Source: Syncephalis plumigaleata
Taxonomy: Eukaryota; Zoopagomycota; Zoopagomycetes; Zoopagales; Piptocephalidaceae
Assembly (NCBI GenBank): GCA_025201365.1
Contig: JAIXMF010000001.1
Coordinates: 1,674,001 to 1,738,000 of the forward strand
Reading direction: 5' to 3'
DNA length: 64,000 nucleotides
Part shown: positions 45,697-58,208 of the stretch, piece by piece
How the letters are laid out: every line of letters begins with the position of its first letter
Position numbering within the stretch: the stretch's first letter is position 1
Program-made: the position numbers and the translations under genes
Notes under the pieces: generated by a model
What the model was told of the DNA's origin: nothing
Database searches by the model: none
What the model saw: only the letters and a program-made list of their open reading frames with translations

Positions 45697-48482
45697 AGTG
45701 TAAAGAAGAGGGGAGGAAGAAAAAGAAGAAACACAGGTTGGCTAGCAGGTAAGGTTTGTGTTCACCATGTTCATCGAGTCATCTACTTACATTGTGCATT
45801 CACCGTCCCTATCAATGATTGTCCTAAAAAGTGTTCGTTTTTTGTATCAGATACTGACTAATCAATGCTAAACTGCATTGACGTCACTCTTACATAGATC
45901 ATCATGGCAATGTCTTATTCCTCCTCTTCTCTTCTCTTCTATAATCTATAAGTAGCATATGTGTTTATTTTATGCCAAGGATTGCTAGGTTCATTAATGC
46001 ATTTAAACCATGGTTAGCAGGATAACAATACGTGCGTGTATGCCAAGCAAGCAACCACTCTTACTAGTTTATCCAATAAATAGATACCTACCTATATGCT
46101 TACAATTCGATTTCATTAGAGTGCACGCAGTATGCCGAGCCATATGATGTGTATGCCTGGCATTCCTTAAAGAACCTTCTGTTGTCTATGAAAATAGATA
46201 GCATATGGTTTGACAAAACATGTGCTAGCATGGATAGGAACAATAACAGCAACTGTAATAGCAATAAGCATTCATATCATCTTTAAAATACAGTGTTTTT
46301 CCATCAGTCTTTCCTTTCGCTTTTCTTTTCCTCATACATTGCTGCACTCGTTCACTCACTCATTCTATGTGCTTATTTGACCTTGCATTCCATTATCACT
46401 TGCTTCGAGTAGCCTATTTCTAGGGTTTGCCACCTCTTTGTTCGTTTAGTATATGCTTAGTAGTAGTAGTAGGAATACTGCTACTTTTGACGTACTTTCT
46501 ATCTATTACCCGTTCATTCAACGCCTGTGTCATAGTCTATCACACACTCTCTCTATCTTTCCCCACTATTTTCATTCTTTTTGCTCTTACGCTTCTACTC
46601 TATCTATTCTATTCTATTTCTACGTCAGCCACTTTGAATTACCCTGTGTGGTGTAAGCCAAGTGACTTTGAATTACTGTGCCAATACTCTGCTACTAGTT
46701 TACTTGAATTAAGCAACGATAGGCTACTATTGCTGCTGCTGCTACTGCTGCCAATACACCTGTCACTATTTATAACCGGTAAGTGGATGAACAACCACAG
46801 GGAGGCTACACACACACACATAATAAGGGGAGGTGAACTCGGAACGACTTGATCTTGCTTGATGCGTGCATATAGGATCACTTTGTATAATCAATGAGTC
46901 CTCTCTCTCTCTCTCTCTCTCTCTGTATATATGACTTGTTTCAAGCCATTCATTCAACAAACAAACAACAAACAAACAAACAAACAGTTTCATTGTTATT
47001 TCTTATTTTATATTATGAAGCAATTGGAAACAATAACAAAGACATTGATATTTAGTGATTTAATGAACTTGCTTAATTTGGACATGCGACATGGAATGAT
47101 TATTTATTTGCTTTCTCTCTCTTTTACGTACATACTCTCTTAGAAATGGGCGGCGTTTCAACATTGTTCAGTTGTATGTATGTATGTATGTATGTGTGTA
47201 GTAGTACCATACTTCTTTAGATCCACGTGCACGGTTATTCCTTTCTATACTCTATCGTGTCTATGTGATATGCGCGTGTGGTTTATGTTTGTGCATGGTT
47301 CATAAGACTGCGACGTGACCTGACACTGGATGCTGTTGCTGTTGTTTTCCGTTGACGAGAATCACTGCTCTCTACCAGTAAATATCAACCCTGAATGTGA
47401 TGGGAGTGATAGAGAAGCTAGCAGCAGCATGAATACTTGAATGAATGTAGGGTTCACCACTTCCTGTTCTCCACACAGTTGATGGATAGGAATGCAACTG
47501 CGCAACGTTGATCCTCTCTCTTTCTTTCTCTCTCTGTGAGTTAGATCCGTCCGCTTTTCTCCTTAATTTAGTTCCTTTTTTTTCTTAACTCACCACAACC
47601 CGTTCCTTCTTCTCTTTCTCCACCACCAATATTTACCCGCCCATCTCATCTCCTTGTCTACCTCCTCCTCTTACCTTCAACTCCTTGCTTTCTCTGACAA
47701 GTTTGAGACTATTGGTGGTAGTTGTCATTCATATTCATTCTATCTTGCTAAGTGGTACTATCGCCTATTCAGGCTTGTACTTTGCCTTGTCGTCGTCGTT
47801 GTCTTAGTAGTTGTAGTAGTAATTATTGTCACATTCTTAGTTTACCTGTTCTGCTTAGCAGATAGTAAACGAATTGACCAAAAGAAAAGTGACCTACCAT
47901 TCCTGTTGCCCGGTTATTATAACTGCTTACTCGTCTCATCCTTAATTGTATTCTTCCTCTATTCTTTTTTCCATCGCAATTCTGGCTTGATTTACTTAGC
48001 ATTGTTTACTTCCTCTCTATTTTTCTCTCTCTTTCTCTCTCTCGGTGTGGATTATTTTTGACTTCACGTGTGATTTCGTGCATATGCTTGTATTGGCTGT
48101 ACGCTTTTTGAATTGGTAGGAACAATATATAGACAATATTCATAATCTTATGTACTACAATGGTGCATATAAATATATGCATGATTTGATAATATAATTT
48201 GTATGATTGTTATGGAAATACTAACATTCTTTACTGTTATTACGTTGGTTATTTTATTCTATTTGTTTTACTCCATCTAGATTGTTACTGATTAGTTAAT
48301 AACGCAAGCAACTAGTGCGGGCCGCGCCCATAGCATCCTTGTTTTCTATTATTGTACGGCGCGAGCTATTGAGTATACGTCTCTATTAGCTAGCACACAC
48401 GCACACACATACGTAGTGAGCAAGCAAGCAAACAAATACGAATAAAAACAATAACACCATAACATAACATAACATAACAACC
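45697..48482. other. Long intergenic region, about 2.8 kb, rich in pyrimidine tracts
   Basis: The largest gene-poor stretch of the window. Contains CT-dinucleotide runs near 46899-46924, a TGTA tetranucleotide run at about 47174-47197, an ACAAACAA-type run at 46958-46986, repeated TCTCTTTCTTTC runs near 47515-47590 and 48020-48045, and an ATAAC pentanucleotide run at about 48458-48480 just before the Whi2-like ATG. Two plus-strand ORFs (46427-46852 and 47654-48061) are hydrophobic because of pyrimidine bias and have no recognised homologue. It may hold an extended promoter or long leader for the Whi2-like gene. Confidence 0.45.
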
Positions 48483-49688
48483 ATGGCCGCATCACCTATT
48501 CTTTCAGCATCACCCAATATGACACCAACATTGCCTACGGTATCCGCACCTGTACAGAGTGGCGATCAGCCATTTCCAAATCGTTTAACTTTGGAGTTAC
48601 GCGGTGAACGCGTGCAAATTGCACGAGACACGCTGGTCAATCTACCCGAATCCGTCCTTGTGGTTATGTTCCCGAACGGGCTTATTCTAGGTCCACGCGG
48701 CTCACTCTACGTAGCTGACGATGGTAATCCTTCAGTTAGCGGATCCATGGACGGCAATGGCCTGTCGGATGATGACGATGAAGACGGTATCGTACAAGTG
48801 GACTTTGATCCCAATCTACTACGATATATTTTGAAATTTTACGAAACACCCGCCGTTCCGAGTGATTCCGACAATCCTGTGCAGGGTGCAGCCGATGCAG
48901 CAAATGGTGCATTAACCGGATTGAGCGGTAACAACAACATCGCCAACAACAACACCACGCCAGCACCCGCATCCACCGCGACTGGTATGTATCCCTTCAA
49001 CCAGTCATTCCCTGAACGACGTGCCTTTATTGTATTACGCGAAGAGCTGGACTACTTCGCCATCCGATCCACACCGGCTGGGGTCAACGCTATCACCGGT
49101 GATAACGACACAGACACCTCTGGTCCGCAATCAGTCAAACACTTGTGCGGCCAGTATCTAGTGGAGCAGTCACGAGTATTTGACGCGCTTCGACACGGAC
49201 GCAGACGAACTATCGACGATGCAACGCAATCCGCTGCCTCCGCCGCAGCATCCCCTAACGGCAACGAGGCAGCGGTGGACTCGGCCAATGTAGCGGTCTC
49301 CACACTCGAGGAGGCTAGTGCCGCGGAACGTCAACTCGTCGACATGCTTTGTCTAGCGGGATTCGGCGTCGAGGACACGTGGGGCTATCGTGCACGCGAG
49401 CCAGGACGTTGCTGCGTAGTAAGCGTCAGTATGGTGCGTTTAGTTACCGATGGCACACCTGCTCAAATGGCTGCAGCACACAAACTATTAGTATTTTGGA
49501 GAAAGCCCGCGGTAAGTAGTAAACAATTATATAGTAATAGGCATATGTACTTATTATTGTTATTATTATTATTAATTTAGCGTAAATGTTGGTGGGATGG
49601 TTCAGCCACAACTGTCGGTCCTGATGGTTCCATCCCAGTACGCATTTGGTCTCGACGAACCTGGACACTTGAGCTGGCCTTGATCTAA
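48483..49688 (+). CDS. BTB/POZ-fold protein of the Whi2 type
   Basis: Two exons, 48483-49511 and 49581-49688, predict 378 residues. A BTB/T1-like domain opens with LTLELRGERVQIARDTLVNLPESVLVVMFPNG and continues with VQVDFDPNLLRYILKFYE and RRAFIVLREELDYFAI, the order seen in fungal Whi2 proteins. The C-terminal domain begins near ERQLVDMLCLAGFG and ends KLLVFWRKPARKCWWDG..IWSRRTWTLELALI, with the RKCWWD block at the exon junction confirming the splice. Yeast Whi2 works with the Psr phosphatases in stress response and in nutrient-dependent restraint of TORC1. Acidic and Ala/Asn-rich linkers interrupt the domain. GC content and codon use are higher in GC than the flanks. The frame is intact. Confidence 0.8.
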
Positions 49689-51178
49689 TCTGTTTGTTTA
49701 CATTGTAATCATTTGCACTACTATCACAATTCATACGTCGTCGTCTCCTGCATGCTCGCGGTTGAGATGCCTTTGTCGTTTGAGGAGTATACACTGCATT
49801 AGTAGTCTGATTTCTCATTTCTACTATTACTATTGTTATTACAGCGAGCAAGCAGTATTATTGTTTATTACGCCAAATCATACTACTATCACCACCACCA
49901 TCATCATCACTACTATTTCATCATTATTAGTATTATTATTACTTTACTATTACTACTACTACTATTACTACTATTACGCTAAAACTCATGTATATGGGAT
50001 CGTCGTGGCATGTCTTTACTTTTCATGTGTCATTGTCGTTCTGCACCTAATCACATCTACGTTTTACGCTTTTCTCTCCTCTCTCTTCTCTCTTTTTTAT
50101 TTCCGTCATTTTACTTATTGTCCCCTGCTTTATCCATCTTTTTTTATCTGCCATACATTAGTGCAATTGGCCATTAACCATTAATGAGCGTACCCTTTCA
50201 ATTACCAAAAAATAATAATGTCTACGGTAGCTCTAATCTATACATACTACCGCGTATGAAAAGGAATGTTCATTGATATACACGATAGACAATCATTGTC
50301 GTTGTTTATCGTTCGTTACCGATCGCACTAATGTATGTATGAATGAATATATATATCTATCTATGCGTGTGTATTGTCCTATTTTTATACACCAGCTTTT
50401 TTATTTTATCTGCGCTTTTTATTTCATTTCATTTCATCTCATGCGTAGTACGAGACGTGCTGCCTTTTCAGCCATTATGATTATGGTGGATAGGATATTT
50501 GGATACTAGCCAGTTCCTATTGGTAATGGACATGGTCAATCATATGCTTCCAACTCGTATCTATTTGTACAAATGTAATTCGATAGCGATAGCCATTGTT
50601 TACACTTGTACGAACATACGTGTACACCTACCAATAGATCCGCAATATCCAACATCTACCCTCCAATCTATTCCGTTTCATTTTTATCTCTGTTGCTGTT
50701 AAACTTACTATCATCATCGTTATTCTTATAGGGTCATGTCTACGTAAAAAATAAGCATGACCTCTACATACACGTTTATCTAGCAAAGCATGGTATTATT
50801 ACTAATTGCTTTATGTCCTTTCCCTCATCCCATTGTAGTTCTACCTACGTATGGAATCAACAATATATAAATACTATTTCATCTGAATACAACATAAAGC
50901 ATCAAGCAATGTCATAACTATTTGTAATCTACGTTCTTTTCCTTTGATCAATATTTATATATTTATATATATGATCATCTAAATGTGACTTGTTTATTTC
51001 AAAGGAATACGTAATCATGATGTAAATGACACTACAACGTCAACTGTTCGATAATTGATATTGATATTGATTGATTAATAAATTAGCAATACATTATAAT
51101 ATTACAAAGAAAAAGAGGATGCAATAATAGACACTTGTGCTAATACAAGTGCTGTCATCAACACATAGACTACTATGC
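49689..51178. other. Intergenic, about 1.5 kb, convergent
   Basis: AT-rich, with a long TAC/TAT trinucleotide stretch at about 49890-49980. Several short ORFs of biased composition occur on both strands. No supported gene or RNA. Confidence 0.4.
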
Positions 51179-53182
51179 TTAGCTTGCTTGACTACGAGTA
51201 AAATTGGGTTTGAGACGAGCTGCCATGGCAGAGGAGAATGCCATAGCTGATGCGGCAACACGACCTGGTGCTGCCAATGTTCGACGTCGTTCCGCGGACA
51301 ATGCTGTCGCGTGATTTGATTGACTACTTGTCGGTGATTCTATATGCTGACCATCATCGTCTTCTTCGTCATCATTAATGCTTGTTGTATCATGTTCTCT
51401 TATACTCGAATCGGATGCTGTACGATTACGTGATCCTTTTAGGAAGCTAGGAGATGACAATGAACTCATGGCGTTAGTTATACTGCCTAAGCGTAATGAG
51501 GTACGTCGATGTGGTTTACTGCGCGTTTCTTGTTTCTCTGGTTGAGTTGCCGCTCTCGTTAATGGTGTTGTCCGAGGCACCGATGAAAATATCGATGTCT
51601 TTGATTCGGAATAGTCGTTGCTACCATGTAGTATGGTATCGCACTTATTTTCTTGTATAAATTATTGATCTTATTATTATTATTATTAGATATATAATCG
51701 TATCTCGTTTAGTCAATGTACTTGTTGATGAACTGGTCGCTATGGCAGTAGTACTAGCCATGCTAGATCTTAATGACGATGCAGAATCCATATTGTTATG
51801 TAATGTCAATGTTTCATCCGCTGTGACAAAATCATTTGTAATTGAATTGCTTCTGCTTTGTGCATAACTGTTGTACTGCATTGATTGCACATCAGCTGTA
51901 TCATCCACATCGATTTCCGTATCACTTGATCGTCTCGACCATACAAACATGCATTCACCACACTAATCGGTAAATCATACAGTTCAATGGTATCATCTGT
52001 TGCTCCTGTGGCGGTACGTTCACCTAACGATCTAATAGTTGCAAATTCATCTATTACACGATCGTTTTCTTAGTATTCATTAGAATGATACAGCTTGTGA
52101 ATAATTACCTGTAATAGTGGAGTATGCATCGAGTGGTGGTGTACGCATAAGTTGATGGCAATAAATATTATATAGAGAACAGTAATAGCATCATAGTCCA
52201 TGCGGGAAAAGCAACTGCCCAATGTCTAATCAGTAAATTCATTAGTATTCTGATCTAATAGCAATCCAGTATTGTATCTCATCTATCATCTTACTTGCTA
52301 GGGAAATACGCGATACCTGCACTGATTAGTAGATGATCCGGTAGATATGCCCACAGACCGAATAACACTATTATATGGACATTTAGTCATGTCATTCATT
52401 CAATAGGAAATGATAATGATCCGCTATGACTTACCCGATAATATAGCAGATATCAAATAGACTGCGAATCCGTAGTATTCATAGTTCTCTGTTGAACTAG
52501 TGTTTCCGCTTGTATACCAAACGAATTAAATGATGTTGCTTGTGATGTTGCTTGTGGTGATGATGCTGATGCTGACATTGACGTGATTGACTAGATCTGT
52601 CGGAATCATGGGGATATCCCATTGTTTCCTCCTATATTTTGGCACCACTTGAAAAGCTGCTATCCATAGGTTCGCCAAGGAATCGATTTGCATTAGAGGA
52701 GGCAAATGTTAAGCCGCGTGGAGTACCAGGTCGTGAATTATTAGATGCCCATATCATCAGGTTGCTTCCATAGTTGTTAATGTCGACGAGAACTGACGAG
52801 GTCGTAGATTATTTAAGGATAGATTATGCGTACCATTACTACTATTACCATTACTATTATTGTTGTTGTGTTGCTGTTGCTGGTATTAACACTTGAATTG
52901 GGTATAATTGATTCTAGTGCTGCTGATGGTTTGTTGCTAGCTACTTCTGTGGATATTGTAACAGTATTGTCTGCTGCTATTTCATAACAGCTTGTTGCTC
53001 GGTTTGATATGCTGTACTATTATTGCTGCTACTACTAGCTACGTCATTACTATTACATGAGTATTAGTTATAAATAAAGGACGTGGGCGTGAGGAAGATC
53101 TAAATAGCCAGTTACTACTATTGCTGCTGGTCCTTGATACCATAAGTGGCGAATCCGAACGTCGTGAACGATCCGTGTCCAT
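51179..53182 (-). CDS. PIG-P / Gpi19-like GPI-GlcNAc transferase subunit with long disordered extensions
   Basis: Accessory subunit of the complex that adds GlcNAc to phosphatidylinositol in the ER, the first step of GPI anchor synthesis. The PIG-P core is plain: ENYEYYGFAVYLISAILS, LFGLWAYLPDHLLISAGIAYFPS, then HWAVAFPAWTMMLLLFSIYNIY, split over three exons at about 52490-52130; the hairpin of two membrane helices and the YFPS/WW-like junction are family hallmarks. It is unusual in length: about 230 residues of Ser/Asn/Gln-rich sequence precede the core and about 270 polar residues follow, ending TRSQAS. The low-complexity N-terminal part slips frame at least three times (around 52990, 52870 and 52620), which may be consensus error. 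ATG 53182 or 53254 could be the start. Confidence 0.72.
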
Positions 53183-53696
53183 TAGTTTGTTTGTTTGTTT
53201 GTGTTTGTTTGTTTGTTTGCTTGTTTGTCTAAACAATGAGCGTGATCTTAACAATAAACAATAGTAGCAATAGAGAAGTGTCTGTAATTAAGGATATATT
53301 CGTGCGTGTAGTAGATTCAGATGAAATATACTGGAATGTGCACTGATGCAAGTGAACGTACGGATATGTAGTGCTGCAATCATGTAAAGAAAAACAGGAT
53401 TATTAACGATAGATGACTTCTTTCTTAGCAAGAACGAGAACGAGAACAGACCGATTTGCTTGCCGTCTTACATAGACTGTTGCTAGGCAGGAATTTGGAA
53501 TAGAACAATGGTATGAATAGATGCAAACGGGAACAAGCAAAAGGACACTGGTGTTCCACTACAAATTAATCAGTTAATGATACTAATTAATACAAGTGGT
53601 TAAAGTGTACATTAAAAGCAAGCGTATTTTAATTTTAAAAGCAAATTTTCTTTATTTTTAGCACTTTAAATATGAATTCATCATTGTCCTTCCAGA
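53183..53696. other. Divergent promoter region
   Basis: About 510 bp between the PIG-P-like and SDHAF4 genes. Contains TTTG tetranucleotide repeats at the PIG-P leader (about 53184-53226). No gene. Confidence 0.4.
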
Positions 53697-54062
53697 ATGT
53701 TAGCACGTTTATTGACTCGACCCGTGGTGGTAAGTCAGCGGTATTGGACCAGGCCGGTAAAGTGTCGCGCTATTCGAGCCTATTCGACCGACTTTAGTCG
53801 ACCCGGTCCAATACCGCTCGGGGATCGCTTGCAACAGCGTGAATTTGAAGCACTAGTGCGTGAAGAGGCATTGCGCGGTGAACAAGAGGCGGAAGCAGAA
53901 CTAGCACGCCGTACGAAAGACGAAACTGTAAAGAAGGAAGACGAGGATGACGACAATAGCGATATTGTCAATAAGACTACCGGAGAAGTAGGGGGACCAA
54001 AAGGGGCCGAGCCTACTCGATACGGTGATTGGGAGCGCAATGGTCGGGTTTATGACTTTTGA
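53697..54062 (+). CDS. Succinate dehydrogenase assembly factor 4 (SDHAF4 / Sdh8)
   Basis: Single exon, 121 residues. An Arg-rich, acid-free leader ([19 protein letters not shown]) fits mitochondrial import. The C-terminal DUF1674 signature [23 protein letters not shown] is almost textbook (human ends [21 protein letters not shown]). The factor binds free flavinated SdhA and shields it before complex II assembly. The middle is a charged, Glu/Lys/Asp-rich stretch of about 60 residues, longer than in animals and probably disordered. Frame is intact; the stop TGA is at 54060-54062. Confidence 0.95.
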   Translation: MLARLLTRPVVVSQRYWTRPVKCRAIRAYSTDFSRPGPIPLGDRLQQREFEALVREEALRGEQEAEAELARRTKDETVKKEDEDDDNSDIVNKTTGEVGGPKGAEPTRYGDWERNGRVYDF

Positions 54063-55027
54063 TCGTGTACAGCGAGCTGATTTGCTCCACTTGTTGGATT
54101 TGTCAGTTTATACGCGATTGAAACAATGTTAGGATGCGTTCTTTTAGTTACCCGAACAAACGAATAAATAGTATAAGCGTTGTGAATTAGCATGATACGA
54201 TAGCAAGCGACGATAGTGATGCAAATATAAACATGCTACCATTATAATGATTAATAAATACGAGCATATATCCATCAAGATACAACATATTAGCAGGTGT
54301 CATAATGTGCAATATACGATGAGTGAGGATAAGCATGTGCGTTAATTTGTTTAATTATACTCGTGATGTTAAATGTAGAAACATGTCAGCAATTGCTTCA
54401 TGTCAATTGTCTAAATATTGTTAGAAATCATTTTATGTACTAGTCACTAGTTGGAATGCTCAATATGCGTCGCATTGGTGACATTACGAAACGACGTCAA
54501 AAGACTTTCTTCCATCGGGATAACTAAAATGGTACGGATGTTTGAAAGACTTGACGCACTATAAGCGTGTCAGGGAGTTTAATGTTTTAGAAATTCGTTA
54601 CAATTGCCTTGTATCCCGCTTGAAACAATTGTCCGCCAGTCAACTATATAACGATGCAATGCTGACTGCTTGCAAACAAGCATTCCCTATTATCTAGGTC
54701 CATTCTATAGTATCATTAGCCGTTCATTCATTCATTCATTCATTCGTTTACTCAGTCAATCAATCAATCATTTTAGTACTAAGGTGGCAGGACTGCTTTA
54801 CATACAGCAAGCATAGCATTTGCGTTATTATCAATCGATTTCATTTAGTGAACTATCGTGCAAGCAAACAACAACAAAAAACTACAACAAATATTTCCGC
54901 ATATCATTAGACAGCAACTATTGACTTGTTGGTTCATCCAGCCATTCTAATACTCAGTTAGTTGCTTCATTATCACATCATACCTTCCACCTTAACAACA
55001 ACAGCAACAACAACAATAAAGAAAAGC
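54063..55027. other. Intergenic, about 960 bp
   Basis: Contains a CATT run at about 54724-54744 and TCAA repeats after it. The stretch immediately before the RhoGEF ATG is CAACAACAG-rich. No gene or RNA supported. Confidence 0.4.
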
Positions 55028-57807
55028 ATGCCAGTGGAGAAGGTGCTTGACAATCTACTAGTATCCGAGCAGGTATACTATAATGACCTGCAAGGTCTAA
55101 TACAAGTAGGTCATTTACCATGATAGATTGCTTTGAACTGAACTAACAATATCAATTAGAATGTGGCAGTACCACTTCAAAATGCCAAGATTCTATCGCA
55201 AGAGGTTAGCGATGTGCTTTTCGGTAGTCTTCCGGATATGCTAGATAGTAGTCAGCTCTTCATTAAGGTACGTGTACAGCATCTCCTACTCGTTGCACCC
55301 TTACTAATGCACTATTGACATCTAGGAATTGACTCGGATAAAAGATGATTTATGGGGTGATTCCGGGATTGGCTACATTGTAATGGGACTGGTAGGTGAA
55401 CGGAACGACATGCTGCTGTACAATGACTAATCAGTTTAGCAGACTAGCTGTATCTCAAAGACTTATTCGGAATTTATCGAGAAAATACCTCTACGCTGGC
55501 AATACTGTCACATACTACGACAGCAGTCAGCTATGCTAGAGCATATTCAAGTGAGTATACGAACTGGCTAATGTCTTTATAGTAGTAAACGATCGTCTAA
55601 TCATCTGTTTTAGCACAAGGAAGATGCAGATGAAGGGAACAACAACGACAACTGGCCTGACCTTCTCTTGGAGTCACCGGTCAGTCGAATCCTTGATTAT
55701 CTGCAGTTGTTCAAAGTAAGTGTCATTTCCTTCCTTAAGCATCGTAGTATATTCATTAATCATAACGCAGGGTTTTATTCAGTTTGCCAATGAACAAGAA
55801 ACACACAGCGAAATGATCACATCGGCGGTGGGTCAGCTTGATCAGATCATCAAACGGATACTCGAGGTGCAGCAGCAATTGAAACGCTGGAAAGATGTCG
55901 TTGCACTGGCGAATTGCATCGATATAAGCAATTTCCATGTAAAAGTTACGGATTTCGTAAGTTGATATAAATTAGCAGAGGGTGAGCATTCAATAAGCTA
56001 ACTGGCTAATAGGAATCATGCTTATTACCACCGGAATTGGCCATGACAACTCGTGTAATAGCGAGGAATCGATTCGAAGCAATATTAAGCGAACAGTCCC
56101 CGGGACTGCAGCTTGATGTCATACTACTCACGCATGCCTTAATAATCTGCGAGATATACGACGAGACTTCTAGCAATTCGGATTACTCGTTGGGTTTATT
56201 AATGCCGCCCTTGGAGCATCATGAATACTTGCTTAAACGATGTCCAGAAAGTGGTTCTGGTAAGTTATATTAGCAAGCAATGGAATCGATTGATGATTTA
56301 CAATCTATATATATGCGTGTATAAATGTAGAAAAGAAGATGCTGCTAAAGTTGGTCGATCAACCCGAGGTTGCATTGAATATTCTCGATGAAGATTCAGT
56401 CAACAACTGGATAAGGATGTCAAGTGTAGCGCGCTATGAAGTCAGTCATCATCTCGAAGATAAAACAGCGAATAATGGTAATGTTCACTTGGTTTGCATG
56501 CAGCATTGTAGTGGCGAGTACCTAACAATTCATGATATTTCACAGATCAAGCAATCCCACCAAAAGTCATCACGCTTACTGCAACCACGTTGGACAGTGA
56601 TAATGAGGCATATGAGCGTATCATTGCAAAGAACGATGCGGGACTGACAGATGAACTGCCGAGGTTTGTCGTCTATTCCCGCGTAGGTGGCTGCATTCTT
56701 GGTGTTTGGATTCAGGATGCATGGGAGATTCAAACGGAGGTTTGCCAACTCGAGCTGCGCTACTATCCGGATGGCGGTTTTTGTATTGCAGCGCTAACCG
56801 AGGTGGATCAGGCACTTATCACGGAAGCGGCAATAAATCAGGATAACGAGATTAGTCGTACGAGTCCATTCGAGATTGACTTTGATAGCTCGGATGCCAC
56901 ATATCGCTGCATGTTTGCTGACGAGGAAAGTGCCAACCACTTTTACATTCAACTGGAGCGTGTTAGTCAATTGGAAGTACAACGTACAAAAACAGCAGTT
57001 ACACCGATGAAACCGAATGACGAGCCACCAACTATTATTACAAATGATGACGACAACAGCGACAGTAATAGCAATAAGGGATCGGCTTCTGATCTCTCAG
57101 AGAGTGGTGATAGTGGATTCGCATCGTCGTCATCCGCCCTTGCAGAGACTGACACGGAGGAGTTCGACTTCCCAACTACACCGCAAAGTAAAGAGGAAGT
57201 GGTGCCGGCATTGGTGGTTTCACGTCGAGCTAGCACATTGAATACTAGTAGTTTTACCACACCAGTCAGTGCACTCCCTCGAACCAGTTCGCTAGATCCA
57301 AAGGGTGGATGCTATATCTCCCATATAAGGAGGAAGGAGGGTGACCGATTTACGCATAAGCGTGCAGCATCCATGCCAGTCGAGACATCGAGCGTTTTAC
57401 TGGCACCGCCACAAATGTCAAAGCCAAATCGCGTATCATTAGAGGTGGCATCCATCTTGGGCGGTCGACGAACACTGCTTTACACGCCGTGCAAGATCTA
57501 CTTACTGACAGATCATACGTCGTGGACATTCTTGGGTAAAACCATGCTGGAAGTGTCCACAAACCTTAAAAATAGCACGCAAATCCAAATCAAGGCATCC
57601 GGTCTGAAGAAGGGGAGGAAACCCTTCGAGTTGAACATCCTATCACCCCTGGCAACCGTGGAACTTGCGCAGAAGCGTATCAACCTCACGGTATTAGGCG
57701 AGGACAAACTTTCATCGGTCTATTGTATTAGGATCAAAGATCCAGAGAATCTAGCATTGGCATATAAGTTACTTAGTCTATACGCCGAGAAAAGTAATGC
57801 GAAATAA
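55028..57807 (+). CDS. Dbl-homology (DH) domain RhoGEF-like protein
   Basis: Nine exons: 55028-55105, 55160-55267, 55326-55391, 55440-55550, 55614-55715, 55771-55956, 56013-56259, 56331-56477, 56546-57807; 768 residues. The first ~180 residues follow DH order: LDNLLVSEQVYYNDLQGLIQ (CR1), DVLFGSLPDMLDSSQLFIKEL, and ESPVSRILDYLQLFK (CR3; usual form KPVQRILRYPLLLK). A PH-like region probably follows (residues ~240-480), then a Ser/Asp-rich linker and a C-terminal block (residues ~640-765) with SWTFLGKTMLEVS and FELNILSPLATVELA, possibly another PH-fold domain. DH proteins load GTP onto Rho-family GTPases to control polarity and the actin skeleton. CR3 is divergent, so activity is uncertain. All exon phases join cleanly. 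Confidence 0.78.
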
Positions 57808-58208
57808 ATAGTAACACGCATACTATAAGCAATAACCTCTCCCCTTTTTCTTAGATATCATTCAGCATCATACTATTAATTATTAGCAATAAAATTACCA
57901 CATTCTCTTTATCATCCGGCTAGCAAAGTTGAATGAATAAACGCTCATTGATTATTGTATAAATGACGAGTGTATACTAATATCGTTTAATAATCACTGC
58001 AACATGCTGCTGGAAAAGGATTAGATCCGGCATAAACGAGTATTGCTGCATTCCACGAGAACTGCATGTCTGTAATAGAAAATTCAGGAGCATGTGTCGT
58101 CGTCAAATATAGAAATAGCAAAGCCGACAGCGTCACACTGCTTAGCTCTCTTTCTTTAACTTTTTCACTTTCTCTATCGTTACATTTATCGTTTGTAGAC
58201 CGACTAGC
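57808..58208. other. Intergenic, about 400 bp
   Basis: Tail-to-head gap. AATAAA-like motifs near 57886-57892 suit the RhoGEF transcript end; a CT-rich run at about 58143-58175 precedes the F-box gene start. No gene. Confidence 0.4.

Noticed and set aside
46427-48061. Hydrophobic plus-strand ORFs at 46427-46852 and 47654-48061
   Set aside because: Hydrophobicity follows from pyrimidine-rich DNA (many Leu, Phe, Ser, Val codons); no conserved motif or paired splice sites.
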